The notes: generated by a model from the letters alone, not told the origin. Shown: positions 48,752 to 58,102, numbered from the stretch's first letter. The stretch is 64,000 bases of DNA from Achromobacter sp. UMC46 (GCF_014170335.1 NZ_LZZS01000031.1:1-64000); one strand, 5' to 3'. Numbers and translations: made by a program.

Positions 48752-49801
48752 ATGCAAGAGAAAAACCTGACTCGCCGTGGCTTCATCAAGACCGCTTCCG
48801 GCCTGGCGCTGGCTCCCGCGCTGGGCTGGGTGCCGGGCATGGCGCACGCCGCCGAAAAAGAGATCGTCGTGGGCACCTGGGGCGGCGACTACCAGAACCT
48901 GCTGCAACAGATCATCAACCCCATCGTCGATAAGAAGGGCGTGAAAGTCGTCTACGACACCGGCAACGCCGTGGGCCGCGTGACCAAGCTGCGCGCCGAG
49001 AAGAACTCGCGGCGCGGCAGCATGGACGTGGCGCTGCTGGGCGAAGTCGACATGTACGATGCCGAACGCTCGGGCACGCTGGAGCCGATCGACGCCAGGA
49101 AACTGCCCAACCTGGCGCACGCCATCGGCGCGCTGAAGACGCCCTATTCGATCCCGCACATCTTCAGCGCGATGACGCTGGTCTACAACACCGAGAAATT
49201 CCCGACCCCGCCGGATTCCCTGGAGGCGCTGCTGGACCCCAAGTGGAAGGGGCAGGTCGGTTTTTCCGACATCCTGTACCTGTACAACGCGGTCTTCGTG
49301 GGCCTGGGCGCGGGCGGCGACACCAAGAGCTTCGACGGCGGCAAGCGCTTCCTGACCAAGCTCAAGGCCAACGCGCCGCGCATCTACCCGTCCAACGAGG
49401 CGGTCGCGTCCGCCTTCAAGTCCGGCGAAATCGCGATCGCGTGCATGTGGAAGGCGCGCGCGCTGCAATGGAAGGACAGCGGCTTGCCGCTGGGCTTCGT
49501 GATCCCCAAGGAAGGCTCGGTGCCCGTGTCGTTCGAGGCCGGGATCGCCAAGAACAGCCGCAACAAGGACGCCGCGTGGGAATACCTGAACGCGATGCTG
49601 GACCCGCAAGGCCAGATCGGCTTCGCCGAAAAAATGGGCTACGCGCCCACGGTCACGAATGCGTCGCTGCCGGAAAACCTGAAGCGCGTGGGCTTTACGG
49701 ATGCTGAAGTGAAGCTGCTGCATGCCTATGACCTGAAGCGCCTGACGGAAGGCAAGGCCGACATCCTGGAATTCTGGAACAAGGAATTCAAGGCGGGTTA
49801 A
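48752..49801 (+). CDS. Polyamine-type ABC transporter substrate-binding protein
   Basis: A 349-residue periplasmic binding protein of the PotD/family-1 type. A twin-arginine-like leader (LTRRGFIKTASGLALAPALG, cleavage near AHA) precedes the mature part (EIVVGTWGGDYQNLLQQI, FDTGNAVG-type segment, GQVGFSDILYLYNAVFVGLG, IAIACMWKARALQWKDSGLPLGFVIPKEGS). It is the specificity component for the permeases and ATPase at 41941-44744. Its distance from them, with two hydrolases and the GTPase between, argues that all eight genes act together. Ligand is unknown. Its own strong hairpin terminator follows. Confidence 0.88.
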   Translation: MQEKNLTRRGFIKTASGLALAPALGWVPGMAHAAEKEIVVGTWGGDYQNLLQQIINPIVDKKGVKVVYDTGNAVGRVTKLRAEKNSRRGSMDVALLGEVDMYDAERSGTLEPIDARKLPNLAHAIGALKTPYSIPHIFSAMTLVYNTEKFPTPPDSLEALLDPKWKGQVGFSDILYLYNAVFVGLGAGGDTKSFDGGKRFLTKLKANAPRIYPSNEAVASAFKSGEIAIACMWKARALQWKDSGLPLGFVIPKEGSVPVSFEAGIAKNSRNKDAAWEYLNAMLDPQGQIGFAEKMGYAPTVTNASLPENLKRVGFTDAEVKLLHAYDLKRLTEGKADILEFWNKEFKAG

Positions 49802-49813
49802 TGAGGCCGGCGC

Positions 49814-49843
49814 CCGGACGCAGCGGCGCTGTGTCCGGACTTT
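49814..49843 (+). terminator. Terminator of the ABC/amidohydrolase operon
   Basis: CCGGACGCAGC (49814-49824) pairs with GCTGTGTCCGG (49828-49838), with one G-U pair, around a 3-nt loop. ACTTT follows. It lies 13 bp after the binding-protein stop. Confidence 0.65.
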
Positions 49844-49933
49844 CCCGCGCGGGTCGGCGCGGCCCCTGAAGGATCGGATTGCGCCATGGCGGCATGGCGC
49901 GTTCCCCCTGGGTCATCTTGCGGCAATCTTGAA

Positions 49934-49973
49934 ATGTTATATCATTCGTCAGCTATTTGTAATGATATAACAT
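49934..49973. promoter_or_regulatory. Mirrored pair of Zur-like boxes
   Basis: ATGTTATATCATT (49934-49946) and AATGATATAACAT (49961-49973) are perfect inverted copies 14 nt apart. Each contains an imperfect palindrome (TGTTATATCA, TGATATAACA) like the Zur core TGTTATAACA. A TTGAAA, a possible -35, begins at 49929 and overlaps the first box. The receptor gene starts 15 bp downstream. Confidence 0.75.
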
Positions 49974-49987
49974 CCAAGAGGGCAAAG

Positions 49988-52099
49988 ATGAAAGGCAAGC
50001 AGCTAGGGGCCGATGAGGAAAGAGGCGGGGCGGGGGCCCTGCGGGCAAACCGCCGGGGCGCGTTGAAGCCGTTGATGTGTTCGCTGATGCTGATCGCGCC
50101 GGTCGGCCTGGCCGAGGCCCAGACCGAATCCGAACGCGCCAAGACGTTGTCCCCGATCACCGTGTCCGCCAATCCGTTGGGTCTGGACCTGAACAGCACG
50201 ACCTTGCCGGCCTCCGTGCTAGAGGGCGACGCGCTGATCGAACAACGCGCCGGCACCTTGGGCGAAACGCTGAAGAACCTGCCCGGCGTCAATAGCGACA
50301 CCTTCGGCGGCGGCGCCAGCCGTCCGGTGATCCGCGGCCAGAGCGCGCCGCGCGTCAAGGTGCTGTCCGACGGGTCCGAGGTGATGGATGCGTCCAGCAT
50401 TTCCCCCGACCACGCGGTGACGGTCGAGCCGCTGCTGGCCGAGCGCATCGAAGTGCTGCGCGGCCCGGCGACGCTGCTGTATGGCGGCGGCGCGATCGGT
50501 GGCGTGGTGAACGTGGTGGACAAGAAGATCCCCACCACCGTGCCGGAAAATGGCATCGAGGCCGAGGCCGAACTGCGCGGCGCGACGGGCACGAAGGAAC
50601 GCGCGGGCGCCGTGGGCATCACCGCGGGCGAAGGGCAGTTCGCCGTGCGCGTGGAAGGCATGAAGCGCCGCACCAGCGACTACGACGTGCCCGATTGGCC
50701 GGGCGGCAAGCTGGCGGGGTCGTACAGCGAATCGTCGCAAGGCTCGGTCGGCATGTCGTGGATCACGCCGCGCGGCTATGTGGGCCTGGCGTTCACCCAC
50801 CTGGAAAGCAAGTACGGCCTGCCGGGGCACAACCACGAATACGAGGGCTGCCACCCCCACGGCACGCACCTGCATTGCGGCGGCCACGACCACGGCGAAG
50901 AGGAAGCCGGACACGACCACGAGCACGAGCATGGGGGCGGCGACGTGCCCTACGTGAAGCTGCGCAGCAACCGCCTGGACCTGCGCGCGGAATATCAGGA
51001 CCCGTTCGCGGGCTTCGAGAAGATCCGCGTGCGCGGCGGCCTGACCGACTATCAGCACGACGAGATCGAAGGCGGCCAGGTCGGCACGCGTTTCAAGAAC
51101 AAGGGCTACGACCTGCGCGTGGAGCTTCAACACAAGCCGATTGCCGGTTGGCGCGGCGTGGTGGGCGTGCAGAACGCCTACAGCGACTTCCGGGCCGACG
51201 GCGAAGAGGCGTTCCTGCCGCGCAGCAAGACGCGCTCCAATGGCCTGTTCGTGCTTGAGGAATACCAGTTGAACGACTGGCGTTTCGAATTGGGCGCGCG
51301 GCAGGACTGGCAGCGCATATCGCCGTCGGGTGGCGCGTCGCGCAGCAGCTTGTCGGGCACGTCGCTGTCGGCCGCGGCCATCTGGGACTTTGCGCCGCAG
51401 TACTCCGTGGCGCTGTCCCTGTCGCGTTCGCAACGCCTGCCCAACGCGCAGGAGCTCTATGCCGACGGCGTCCACCTGGCCACCAACACGTATGAGCTGG
51501 GCAACGCCGACCTGGGCCGTGAGACCTCGCACAATATCGACCTGACCTTGCGCAAGCACTCGGGCGACACGACGTTCTCGGCCAGCGTGTTCCACAACCG
51601 CGTGAAGAACTACATCTACGCGAATACGCTGGACCGCTACGAGGATTTCCGCCTGATCGAGTACACGCAGCGCGACGCGGAATTCACGGGTGTCGAGGGC
51701 GAACTGCGCCATCAGTTCACGCCGGTGTTTTCGGCGGCGGTGTTCGGCGACTACGTGCGCGGCAAGCTGACGGGCGGCGACGGCAACCTGCCGCGCATTC
51801 CGGCGGCGCGCGCGGGCGTGCGCGGCGAAGTGAAGTGGCAACAGTGGTCGGGCGGCGTGGAATACGCGCGCGTGTTCTCGCAAAAGGACATCGCGTCGTA
51901 TGAAGACAGCACCCCGGGCTACAACCAGGTCAACGCCGTGGTCGCGTATCGCGGCCGCTACGGTGCGACGGGCTATGAAGTCTATCTGCGCGGCACCAAC
52001 CTGCTGAACAAGCTGGCCTACAACCACGCCTCGTTCATCTCGTCGGTGGCGCCGCTGCCGGGCCGCAGCGTGCTGCTGGGCGTGCGCATGACGTATTGA
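49988..52099 (+). CDS. znuD: ZnuD-like zinc TonB-dependent receptor
   Basis: A 703-residue outer-membrane receptor. A signal peptide ends near AEAQ. The plug has LSPITVSANPLGLDLN, GETLKNLPGVNSDTFG, RPVIRGQSAPRVKVL and RIEVLRGPATLLYGG. In the barrel an extracellular loop at about 278-315 is extremely His-rich: GHNHEYEGCHPHGTHLHCGGHDHG, and further HDHEHEHGG. This loop defines ZnuD-type zinc receptors. The barrel ends in the aromatic GVRMTY. The ATG at 49988 has AAGAGGG 8 nt upstream. Regulation by Zur is strongly suggested by the boxes in front of it. It is monocistronic with a terminator after it. It provides outer-membrane zinc uptake, and follows the GTPase-containing operon. Confidence 0.92.
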   Translation: MKGKQLGADEERGGAGALRANRRGALKPLMCSLMLIAPVGLAEAQTESERAKTLSPITVSANPLGLDLNSTTLPASVLEGDALIEQRAGTLGETLKNLPGVNSDTFGGGASRPVIRGQSAPRVKVLSDGSEVMDASSISPDHAVTVEPLLAERIEVLRGPATLLYGGGAIGGVVNVVDKKIPTTVPENGIEAEAELRGATGTKERAGAVGITAGEGQFAVRVEGMKRRTSDYDVPDWPGGKLAGSYSESSQGSVGMSWITPRGYVGLAFTHLESKYGLPGHNHEYEGCHPHGTHLHCGGHDHGEEEAGHDHEHEHGGGDVPYVKLRSNRLDLRAEYQDPFAGFEKIRVRGGLTDYQHDEIEGGQVGTRFKNKGYDLRVELQHKPIAGWRGVVGVQNAYSDFRADGEEAFLPRSKTRSNGLFVLEEYQLNDWRFELGARQDWQRISPSGGASRSSLSGTSLSAAAIWDFAPQYSVALSLSRSQRLPNAQELYADGVHLATNTYELGNADLGRETSHNIDLTLRKHSGDTTFSASVFHNRVKNYIYANTLDRYEDFRLIEYTQRDAEFTGVEGELRHQFTPVFSAAVFGDYVRGKLTGGDGNLPRIPAARAGVRGEVKWQQWSGGVEYARVFSQKDIASYEDSTPGYNQVNAVVAYRGRYGATGYEVYLRGTNLLNKLAYNHASFISSVAPLPGRSVLLGVRMTY

Positions 52100-52141
52100 T
52101 CGCTTCGGCGTCCCACGCGGACGCCTGCCGCGATCCGGATG

Positions 52142-52166
52142 CCGGGGCCATGTGCCCCGGTTTTTT
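52142..52166 (+). terminator. Strong intrinsic terminator after znuD
   Basis: CCGGGGC (52142-52148) pairs with GCCCCGG (52154-52160) around a 5-nt loop, followed by TTTTTT (52161-52166). It is 43 bp after the receptor stop. Confidence 0.85.
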
Positions 52167-52216
52167 ATCGCGCCGCAGCCGGCCGGCGCTACGGGTAGAC
52201 CCCGATACCGATCTTG

Positions 52217-52261
52217 TTGACGCTTACCGACGCCGTTCCTAGAATCGAATTTGTGATCACA
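52217..52261 (+). promoter_or_regulatory. Promoter and palindromic operator of the dehydrogenase operon
   Basis: TTGACG (52217-52222) and TAGAAT (52240-52245) are 17 nt apart, each 5 of 6 to consensus. The perfect palindrome TGTGATCACA (52252-52261) sits at the expected +1. Its flanks (TTGTGATCACAT) fit the FCD-GntR form TNGT-N-ACNA. A repressor bound here would block transcription, and the GntR at 56032 is the natural candidate. A CRP-type half-site is the alternative. Confidence 0.7.
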
Positions 52262-52286
52262 TATCAGAAATAGCAGAGACAAAGGC

Positions 52287-53057
52287 ATGACCCAGCAGCT
52301 ATTCAGTGTCCAAGACAAGATCGTTTTGATTACCGGTGCCGCGGGCGGCATCGGCGCCGCGCTCAGCCGGGCCTTTGGCCAACGGGGCGCGACGCTGGTG
52401 CTGGCCGACCTGGCGGGGGAAAAGCTGGACGCCCTGGCGTTCGAGCTGCGCGAAGCCGGCGTGAAGACCGGAGCCATCGCGCTTTCCGTCGACAACCGCG
52501 AGGCCTGCGCGGACGCGGTGGCCGACGTGGTGTCGCGATACGGCGGCGTGGACATCCTGGTCAACTGCGCCGGCGTCAATACGCGCATGCGTCCCGAGCT
52601 GTATGCCGAAGACGTGTGGGACCGCATCGTGGACATCAACCTGAAGGGCACGTTCAACATGTGCCAGGCCGTGCATGCGCCGATGAGCCTGCGCGGCAAA
52701 GGCAAGATCATCAATATCGGTTCGATCCTGGCGCTGGCCTCCAACGCCGTGACGGCGGCCTATTCGGCCAGCAAGGGCGGCGTGCTGCAGCTGACGCGAT
52801 CGCTGGCATGCGCCTGGGCGGCGGACGGCATCACCGTCAACGTGATCCAGCCGGGCTGGATCGACACGGCGCTGTCGCGCCAGGCGCGGGTGGACATCCC
52901 GGGCCATGCCGAACGGGTGGTGGCCACCACGCCGCTGGGCCGTTGGGGCGAACCGGACGACCTGGTCGGCGCGACCCTGTTCCTGGCCAGCGCCGCATCG
53001 GATTTCGTGACGGGCGCCAGTCTGGTGGTGGACGGCGGCGTGACCGCGCATATCTGA
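52287..53057 (+). CDS. Short-chain dehydrogenase/reductase, first SDR of the operon
   Basis: A 256-residue classical SDR. The dinucleotide motif is TGAAGGIG (about residues 17-24), the structural block is NCAGVN (NAG variant) and the catalytic pair is in YSASK (Tyr 159, Lys 163). ILVNCAGVNTRM and PGWIDTAL are typical. An Asp after strand 2 (LADL) predicts NAD preference. The substrate is unknown. It is the first gene of the operon and lies 26 bp after the operator. AGACAAAGG is about 8 nt before the start. Confidence 0.85.
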   Translation: MTQQLFSVQDKIVLITGAAGGIGAALSRAFGQRGATLVLADLAGEKLDALAFELREAGVKTGAIALSVDNREACADAVADVVSRYGGVDILVNCAGVNTRMRPELYAEDVWDRIVDINLKGTFNMCQAVHAPMSLRGKGKIINIGSILALASNAVTAAYSASKGGVLQLTRSLACAWAADGITVNVIQPGWIDTALSRQARVDIPGHAERVVATTPLGRWGEPDDLVGATLFLASAASDFVTGASLVVDGGVTAHI

Positions 53058-53106
53058 ACGGCAGGCAGCCGGCCCGTCAGAGGCTGGGCCGCCACAAGGA
53101 GGAGAC

Positions 53107-55317
53107 ATGCTTTTCGAGGACATCGGGCAGACGACAGAAGCGCGCACGCTGGTAGTGGAAGACAGCGACTGGGCGCAATTGACGCGCGCCGACGCCATGC
53201 GCTTGACGACCCTGTTCCTGGCGGCGCGACGCTTCGAGGAAAAGATCCTGCAGCTGGACAAGCTGAACCTGGTGCACGGGCCGGCGCATTCCAGCATCGG
53301 CCAGGAAGGCGGCGCGGCGGGCTGCATCGCGGCCCTGCCGGCAGACACCCTGATGAACGGCACGCACCGCGCGCACCACCAGTGCGTGGCCAAGGCGGTC
53401 AACGCGCTGTATGACGAGGGCATGGATCCGGCCGCCAGCGGGCTTAGCCCCCGCATGCGCCAGGAGATCCAGGGCCTGATGCACGAGATCCTGGGGCTGA
53501 AAGACGGATGGACGGGCGGACGCGGCGGTTCCATGCATTTGCGCCGCGCCGACCTGGGCATCATGGGCACCAACGCCATCGTCGCCGGTGGCATCCCCAT
53601 CGCCTGCGGCCATGCGTTCGCGGAAAAGCAGCGCGCATCGGGCAAGCTGATGGTCACCTTCTTCGGCGACGGCGCGGTGCATCAAGGCGCGACGCACGAA
53701 GCCATGAACCTGGCGGCGCTGTACGGCCTGCCGATGATCTTCTTCCTGGAAAACAACAAGTACGCGGTGTCGATGAGCGTGGAGCAGTCCACGTTCCAGA
53801 CCGAACTGCTGACCCGTCCGCAGGCGCATGGCATTGCGGCCGTCAAGGTGGACGGCATGAACCCGTTCGCCGTCTGGCTGGCCACGCGCTGGGCCCAGGC
53901 GCATATCGAACGGGAAGGGCGCCCCGCCTTCATCCTGGCCGAGGTCTACCGCTATTACCATCAGAGCTCGTCGATCCCCGGCAGTGCGTTCGGCTACCGC
54001 ACGCGCGACGAGGAAAATGCCTGGAAGGCGCGCGACCCCTGGCTGTTCCTGCAACGCGAACTGACCGCGCGCGGCATCCTGGACGCCGACACGCTGGCCG
54101 CCCTGGACGCCACCGTCACGGACGCCGTGGAGGCAGCCGCCGCTTCCTGCGTGGAAGGCACGGGCTCCGCCACCCGCATCCGCGCCGAACTCTGGCCGGC
54201 GGCGGCAAGTGTCGACGACCACCTGACCAGCGACATGCGTGAGTTCGACGGCGCGCGTTTCGCCGAGGCCGAGGACTTCGATGCCGACGACATGGAAAGC
54301 CTGTCCTACATCGAAGCCATGTCGCGCACCATGGGCGCGCGTATGGCCGAGGACGAGCGCATCTACGTGTTCGGCGAAGACGTCGCCAACATGGGCGGCG
54401 GCACGGTCGGCGCCACGCGCGGGCTGACGGAACCGTACGCGGGCCGGTTGGTCAATACCCCCATCACCGAGAACGGCTTCTGCGGGCTGGCCACGGGTGC
54501 GGCGCTGTCGGGCCTGCGGCCCGTGGTCGAACTCATGTACAGCGACTTCTTCCTGGTCGCCGGCGACCAGTTGCTGAACCAGGCGGGCAAGATCCGCCAC
54601 TTGTTCAACGGCACGGCCAGCGTGCCCCTGGTCTTGCGCACGCGCATTCCGGGAGCGGAGGGCTACGGTTCGCAGCATTCGATGGACCCCGCCGGCGTGT
54701 TCGCGCTGTTTCCGGGATGGCGCATCGTGGCGCCGTCGAACGCCTTCGATTACGTAGGCCTGATGAATTCGGCGTTGCGCTGCCAGGATCCGGTGCTGGT
54801 GATCGAGCCGCAGGAACTGCACAAGCGCAAGACGCCGGTGCCCAAGGACTTGGACTACTGCATCCCCATCGGCCGAGCCAAGCGCGTGCAGGAAGGCGAC
54901 CAGATCACGCTGCTGGCCACGCTCAGCATGGTGGAGCGGTGCCGGCAGATTGTGGGCGAAACCGGCGTGCGCGCCGACATCATCGACCTGCGCACGCTGT
55001 CGCAGCGCGATATCGACTACGACACCATCGGGCGTTCGGTCATGAAGACGGGCCGCGTCGCCATCGTCGAACAGACGACGCGCGGCGCCAGCCTGGGTGC
55101 CTTGATCGCCGACGAGATCCAGCGCCGCTATTTCGATTATCTGGACCAGCCGGTGCAGCGCGTCACGGGACGTTGGGCGCCGCCCACCGTGTCGCAGGCG
55201 CTGGAACGCGCAGCGCTGGCGGACGAAGACGACCTGCGCGCCCTGATTGCCGGCATGCTGCGCGACAGCGCGCTGGACAACCGCAACCAAGGAAACGTCC
55301 ATGCCCTGCGCGCTTGA
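53107..55317 (+). CDS. Fused E1 alpha-beta 2-oxoacid dehydrogenase
   Basis: A 736-residue thiamine-diphosphate enzyme in which the E1 alpha and E1 beta chains are fused. Residues 1-345 are E1 alpha: ARRFEEKILQLDKLN, HSSIGQEGGAAG, GTHRAHHQCVAKA, and the TPP motif FFGDGAVHQGATHEAM to LENNKYAVS (GDG 187-189, NN 216-217). Residues about 395-736 are E1 beta: RIYVFGEDVANMGGG, VNTPITENGFCGLATGAALSG, VELMYSDFFLVAGDQLLNQAGKI, and GAEGYGSQHSMDPAGVFA. The E1 beta segment resembles pyruvate/acetoin/branched-chain types. It would decarboxylate a 2-oxoacid (or acetoin) and reduce the E2 lipoyl group. It overlaps the second SDR gene by 17 nt. Substrate is not readable. Confidence 0.9.
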   Translation: MLFEDIGQTTEARTLVVEDSDWAQLTRADAMRLTTLFLAARRFEEKILQLDKLNLVHGPAHSSIGQEGGAAGCIAALPADTLMNGTHRAHHQCVAKAVNALYDEGMDPAASGLSPRMRQEIQGLMHEILGLKDGWTGGRGGSMHLRRADLGIMGTNAIVAGGIPIACGHAFAEKQRASGKLMVTFFGDGAVHQGATHEAMNLAALYGLPMIFFLENNKYAVSMSVEQSTFQTELLTRPQAHGIAAVKVDGMNPFAVWLATRWAQAHIEREGRPAFILAEVYRYYHQSSSIPGSAFGYRTRDEENAWKARDPWLFLQRELTARGILDADTLAALDATVTDAVEAAAASCVEGTGSATRIRAELWPAAASVDDHLTSDMREFDGARFAEAEDFDADDMESLSYIEAMSRTMGARMAEDERIYVFGEDVANMGGGTVGATRGLTEPYAGRLVNTPITENGFCGLATGAALSGLRPVVELMYSDFFLVAGDQLLNQAGKIRHLFNGTASVPLVLRTRIPGAEGYGSQHSMDPAGVFALFPGWRIVAPSNAFDYVGLMNSALRCQDPVLVIEPQELHKRKTPVPKDLDYCIPIGRAKRVQEGDQITLLATLSMVERCRQIVGETGVRADIIDLRTLSQRDIDYDTIGRSVMKTGRVAIVEQTTRGASLGALIADEIQRRYFDYLDQPVQRVTGRWAPPTVSQALERAALADEDDLRALIAGMLRDSALDNRNQGNVHALRA

Positions 55318-56023
55318 AGGAAAAACCATCCTGATCACGGGCGCGGCCGGCGGCATCGGCAGCGAAACCGCGCGGGTCTGCGCCGAGCAGGGCGCGGCGC
55401 TGGTGTTGGCCGACCGCGAGGCGCCCGAGGCGCTGGCCGCCGAATTGCGCCGGCTGGGGACTGCGGCGCAGGCGATCGCGTTCGACGTGACCGACCGTGC
55501 GGCGGCCGAAGCGGCGGTGCAAGGCATCGACCGGCTGGATGCGCTGGTGGCCAACGCGGGCTATTGCCCATGGGACGATTGGACCGCCGACGGCTGGGAC
55601 GACGTGTTCCGCCAGGTCATCGACATCAATCTGCTGGGCGTCATGCACCTGACCCGCGCGGCCCTGGCCAAGATGGCGGCGCAGGGCGCCGGCCGGATGG
55701 TGCTGGTGTCGTCGGTGGCGGCGCGCATGGGTGGCCTGGCGGCCAGCCCGCACTATGTGGCGGCCAAGGGCGGCACGCACGCCTTCGTGAAATGGCTGGC
55801 GCGCAAGGCGGCGGATTCGGGCGTTACCGTCAACAGCGTGGCGCCGGGCGCCACCGCCACGGCCATGGTGCAGGGCGCGGCCCTGGATGCGAATAGAATT
55901 CCCTTGCGACGCATGGCCCAGCCCCGCGAGATCGCCTTGCCCATCGCCTTTTTGTGTTCGGATGGCGCAAGCTACATTTGCGGCGCCACGCTGGACGTGA
56001 ACGGTGGCGTCTACATGAATTAG
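55301..56023 (+). CDS. Short-chain dehydrogenase/reductase, second SDR
   Basis: A 240-residue SDR. The cofactor motif is TGAAGGIG near residue 12. ALVLADRE after strand 2 has Asp and predicts NAD. The LVANAGY motif and the catalytic Tyr 152/Lys 156 (YVAAK) are present. It begins with 17 nt overlap with the E1 gene, with AAGGA about 10 nt before its ATG. Two SDRs flanking one 2-oxoacid dehydrogenase suggest a short oxidation route from a hydroxyacid or diol to the oxoacid substrate. Confidence 0.85.
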   Translation: MPCALEGKTILITGAAGGIGSETARVCAEQGAALVLADREAPEALAAELRRLGTAAQAIAFDVTDRAAAEAAVQGIDRLDALVANAGYCPWDDWTADGWDDVFRQVIDINLLGVMHLTRAALAKMAAQGAGRMVLVSSVAARMGGLAASPHYVAAKGGTHAFVKWLARKAADSGVTVNSVAPGATATAMVQGAALDANRIPLRRMAQPREIALPIAFLCSDGASYICGATLDVNGGVYMN

Positions 56024-56031
56024 GCGCCGAC

Positions 56032-56733
56032 ATGGACAACAGCATCTTGGAAGGCCTGCTGGACAAGCAGGAACGCGTGACCGTCGCGGATCAGATCTAT
56101 CTGCAGACGCGCCAGCTCTTGATGAGCGGCGCGGTGCCGCCCGGCGAAAAGGTCACCTTGCGCGGCCTGGCCGCCGCCTTGAACACCAGCCCGATGCCGG
56201 TGCGCGAAGCCGTGAACAGGCTGGTGGCGGAAGGCGCGCTGGAAATGCTGCCCAGCCGCGGCCTGCGCGTCCCCAAGCCCAGCCTGCCGAAGTTCCGCGA
56301 GATCGTGCGGATCCGCTGCTGTCTGGAAGGCTTCGCCGCCGCGGAAGCCGTCAAGGTGATCAGCGACGAGACCGTGGCGCGCATCGAGCGCCATGCGCAA
56401 GATTTCGACAAGCTGGGGCACCAGCGCAAGATCGACACCTTGAAGACGATCGAAGCGAACCGGAACCTGCACTTCACGCTGTACGAAGCGGCGGCGATGC
56501 CGCTGCTGGTCACGATGATCGAGAACATCTGGCTGCAGATCGCGCCCTTGTTCTCGCTCAGCATGAGCAGCAAGGACCGCCAGTCGGAAAGCTGGGAATC
56601 GTTCAGCCATCATGACGCGCTGCTGGCGGCGCTGCGGCGGCGCGACGCCGAGGGCGCGCGCGACGCAGTGGTGGCGGACATTTCCGATGCGGCGGCCTAT
56701 ATCGAGAAGACAGGCAACTTGGCCATTACCTGA
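56032..56733 (+). CDS. GntR/FCD regulator within the dehydrogenase operon
   Basis: A 233-residue regulator. The winged helix is [63 protein letters not shown]. The FCD domain has [50 protein letters not shown], and [28 protein letters not shown], with the His ligands. It starts 8 bp after the second SDR stop and ends 12 bp before the E2 gene, so it is co-transcribed with both. The TGTGATCACA palindrome at 52252 is its probable target, giving a self-regulating operon. Confidence 0.85.
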   Translation: MDNSILEGLLDKQERVTVADQIYLQTRQLLMSGAVPPGEKVTLRGLAAALNTSPMPVREAVNRLVAEGALEMLPSRGLRVPKPSLPKFREIVRIRCCLEGFAAAEAVKVISDETVARIERHAQDFDKLGHQRKIDTLKTIEANRNLHFTLYEAAAMPLLVTMIENIWLQIAPLFSLSMSSKDRQSESWESFSHHDALLAALRRRDAEGARDAVVADISDAAAYIEKTGNLAIT

Positions 56734-56745
56734 AGCGAGTCAGAC

Positions 56746-57975
56746 ATGGATATCGAAGTCGTGATGCCCGCGATCGGCGCGGGCACGACAGAGGGCAGGA
56801 TTCTCCAGTGGTTGAAGCAGTCCGGCGACAACGTGAAGGTGGGCGATATCCTGGCCGAAATCGAAACGGACAAGGCGGTCATTGAACTGGAGGCCCTGGA
56901 CAGTGGCGTGCTCGGGCGTATCCATGTCGAAGCGGGCGACTCCGCGGTGCCGGTAGGCGACGTGATTGCGACGTTGTCGGCGGCGCCGGCTGCTAGGGAT
57001 GCGCCGGCCGCTCCCGTGCCGGCGGCTCCTGAACTGGCGGCACCGCTGCCCGCACCCCGGCCCGCGGCTGCCGCCTCCCCCGTCGAACCGCCCGCGCACC
57101 GGCTTTTCGCCAGCCCCTCGGCGCGCCGTCTGGCGCGCATCATGGGCGTGGACCTGAACGCGCTGGCCGGCAGCGGCCCGAACGGCCGGATCGTGCGCGT
57201 GGACATCGAACAAGCCGCCGGGCGCCGCCCCGTCGACGACGCGAGGCCGCCGGCGGCCGCCGTCAAACCGGCCCCCGCGCCCGTGGGCGCGCTGACGCCG
57301 CACACGCCGATGCGCGCCGCCATCGCGCGCCGGCTGGCGCAGTCCAAGCAGCAGATCCCGCACTTCTATCTGACGGTCGATTGCCGGATGGACGCGATGA
57401 TGGCGGCGCGCGAATCCTTGAACGACCGCGCACAGGCCGGCCCCGACCCCGTCCGCTATTCGCTGAACGACCTGCTGATGCTGGCGGTCGCACGCGCCGT
57501 GGCGACGGTGCCGGAGATCAACGCGCAATGGACCGACGACGGCGTGCTGCGCCAGGATCAGGTCGACCTGAGCGTGGCGGTGGCGCTGGAAACGGGGCTG
57601 ATCACGCCGATCGTGCGCGACGCCGGCCGGATGGGGCTGCGCGAGCTGTCGGCGCAGATCCGGCAATTGGCGGAGCAGGCGCGCAGCGGCCGGTTGCGGC
57701 CCGAGCAATACGAAGGCGGCAGCCTGACGGTGTCGAACCTGGGCATGCATGGCGTGAAGTCGTTCGCGGCGATCATCAATCCGCCGCAATCGGCCATCCT
57801 GGCGGCCGGCGCGGTGACGCGCCAACCGGTGGTGGACGGCGACGCGCTGGCCATCGGCCATGTGATGAGCCTGACGCTGTCCGCCGACCACCGCGTGGTG
57901 GACGGCGCGCTGGGCGCACGGTTTTTGAAGGAAGTCCGGCATTTCATGGAGCATCCCATCGAATTGATTCTCTAG
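56746..57975 (+). CDS. Dihydrolipoamide acyltransferase (E2)
   Basis: A 409-residue E2. Residues 1-80 are one lipoyl domain with the modified Lys 43 in ETDKAV. A Pro/Ala-rich linker follows (about 82-115). The peripheral-subunit (E3-binding) domain at about 122-160 is [30 protein letters not shown]. The catalytic domain (about 185-409) ends with [16 protein letters not shown], which has the active-site His 382 and Asp 386. The gene follows the GntR gene. No E3 (lipoamide dehydrogenase) gene is in the window; a shared chromosomal E3 would serve. With the E1 fusion it makes a complete acyl-CoA-forming complex minus E3. Confidence 0.93.
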   Translation: MDIEVVMPAIGAGTTEGRILQWLKQSGDNVKVGDILAEIETDKAVIELEALDSGVLGRIHVEAGDSAVPVGDVIATLSAAPAARDAPAAPVPAAPELAAPLPAPRPAAAASPVEPPAHRLFASPSARRLARIMGVDLNALAGSGPNGRIVRVDIEQAAGRRPVDDARPPAAAVKPAPAPVGALTPHTPMRAAIARRLAQSKQQIPHFYLTVDCRMDAMMAARESLNDRAQAGPDPVRYSLNDLLMLAVARAVATVPEINAQWTDDGVLRQDQVDLSVAVALETGLITPIVRDAGRMGLRELSAQIRQLAEQARSGRLRPEQYEGGSLTVSNLGMHGVKSFAAIINPPQSAILAAGAVTRQPVVDGDALAIGHVMSLTLSADHRVVDGALGARFLKEVRHFMEHPIELIL

Positions 57976-58102
57976 CGTGTTGAGTGGGGAAGTTGTCTTG
58001 GCAGTGTCCACATCAGCAGCGCGCAGGGTGGACCGCGAACGGCGCACAGACCGATGGCGGCGGTAAGTCGAAGCACCATTACATAAAGTCTGGAGACAAA
58101 CA

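Noticed and set aside
50219..52744. 841-codon open frame on the minus strand
   Set aside because: Antisense to the zinc receptor and first SDR genes; it crosses a strong terminator and a promoter, and its composition is non-protein-like.
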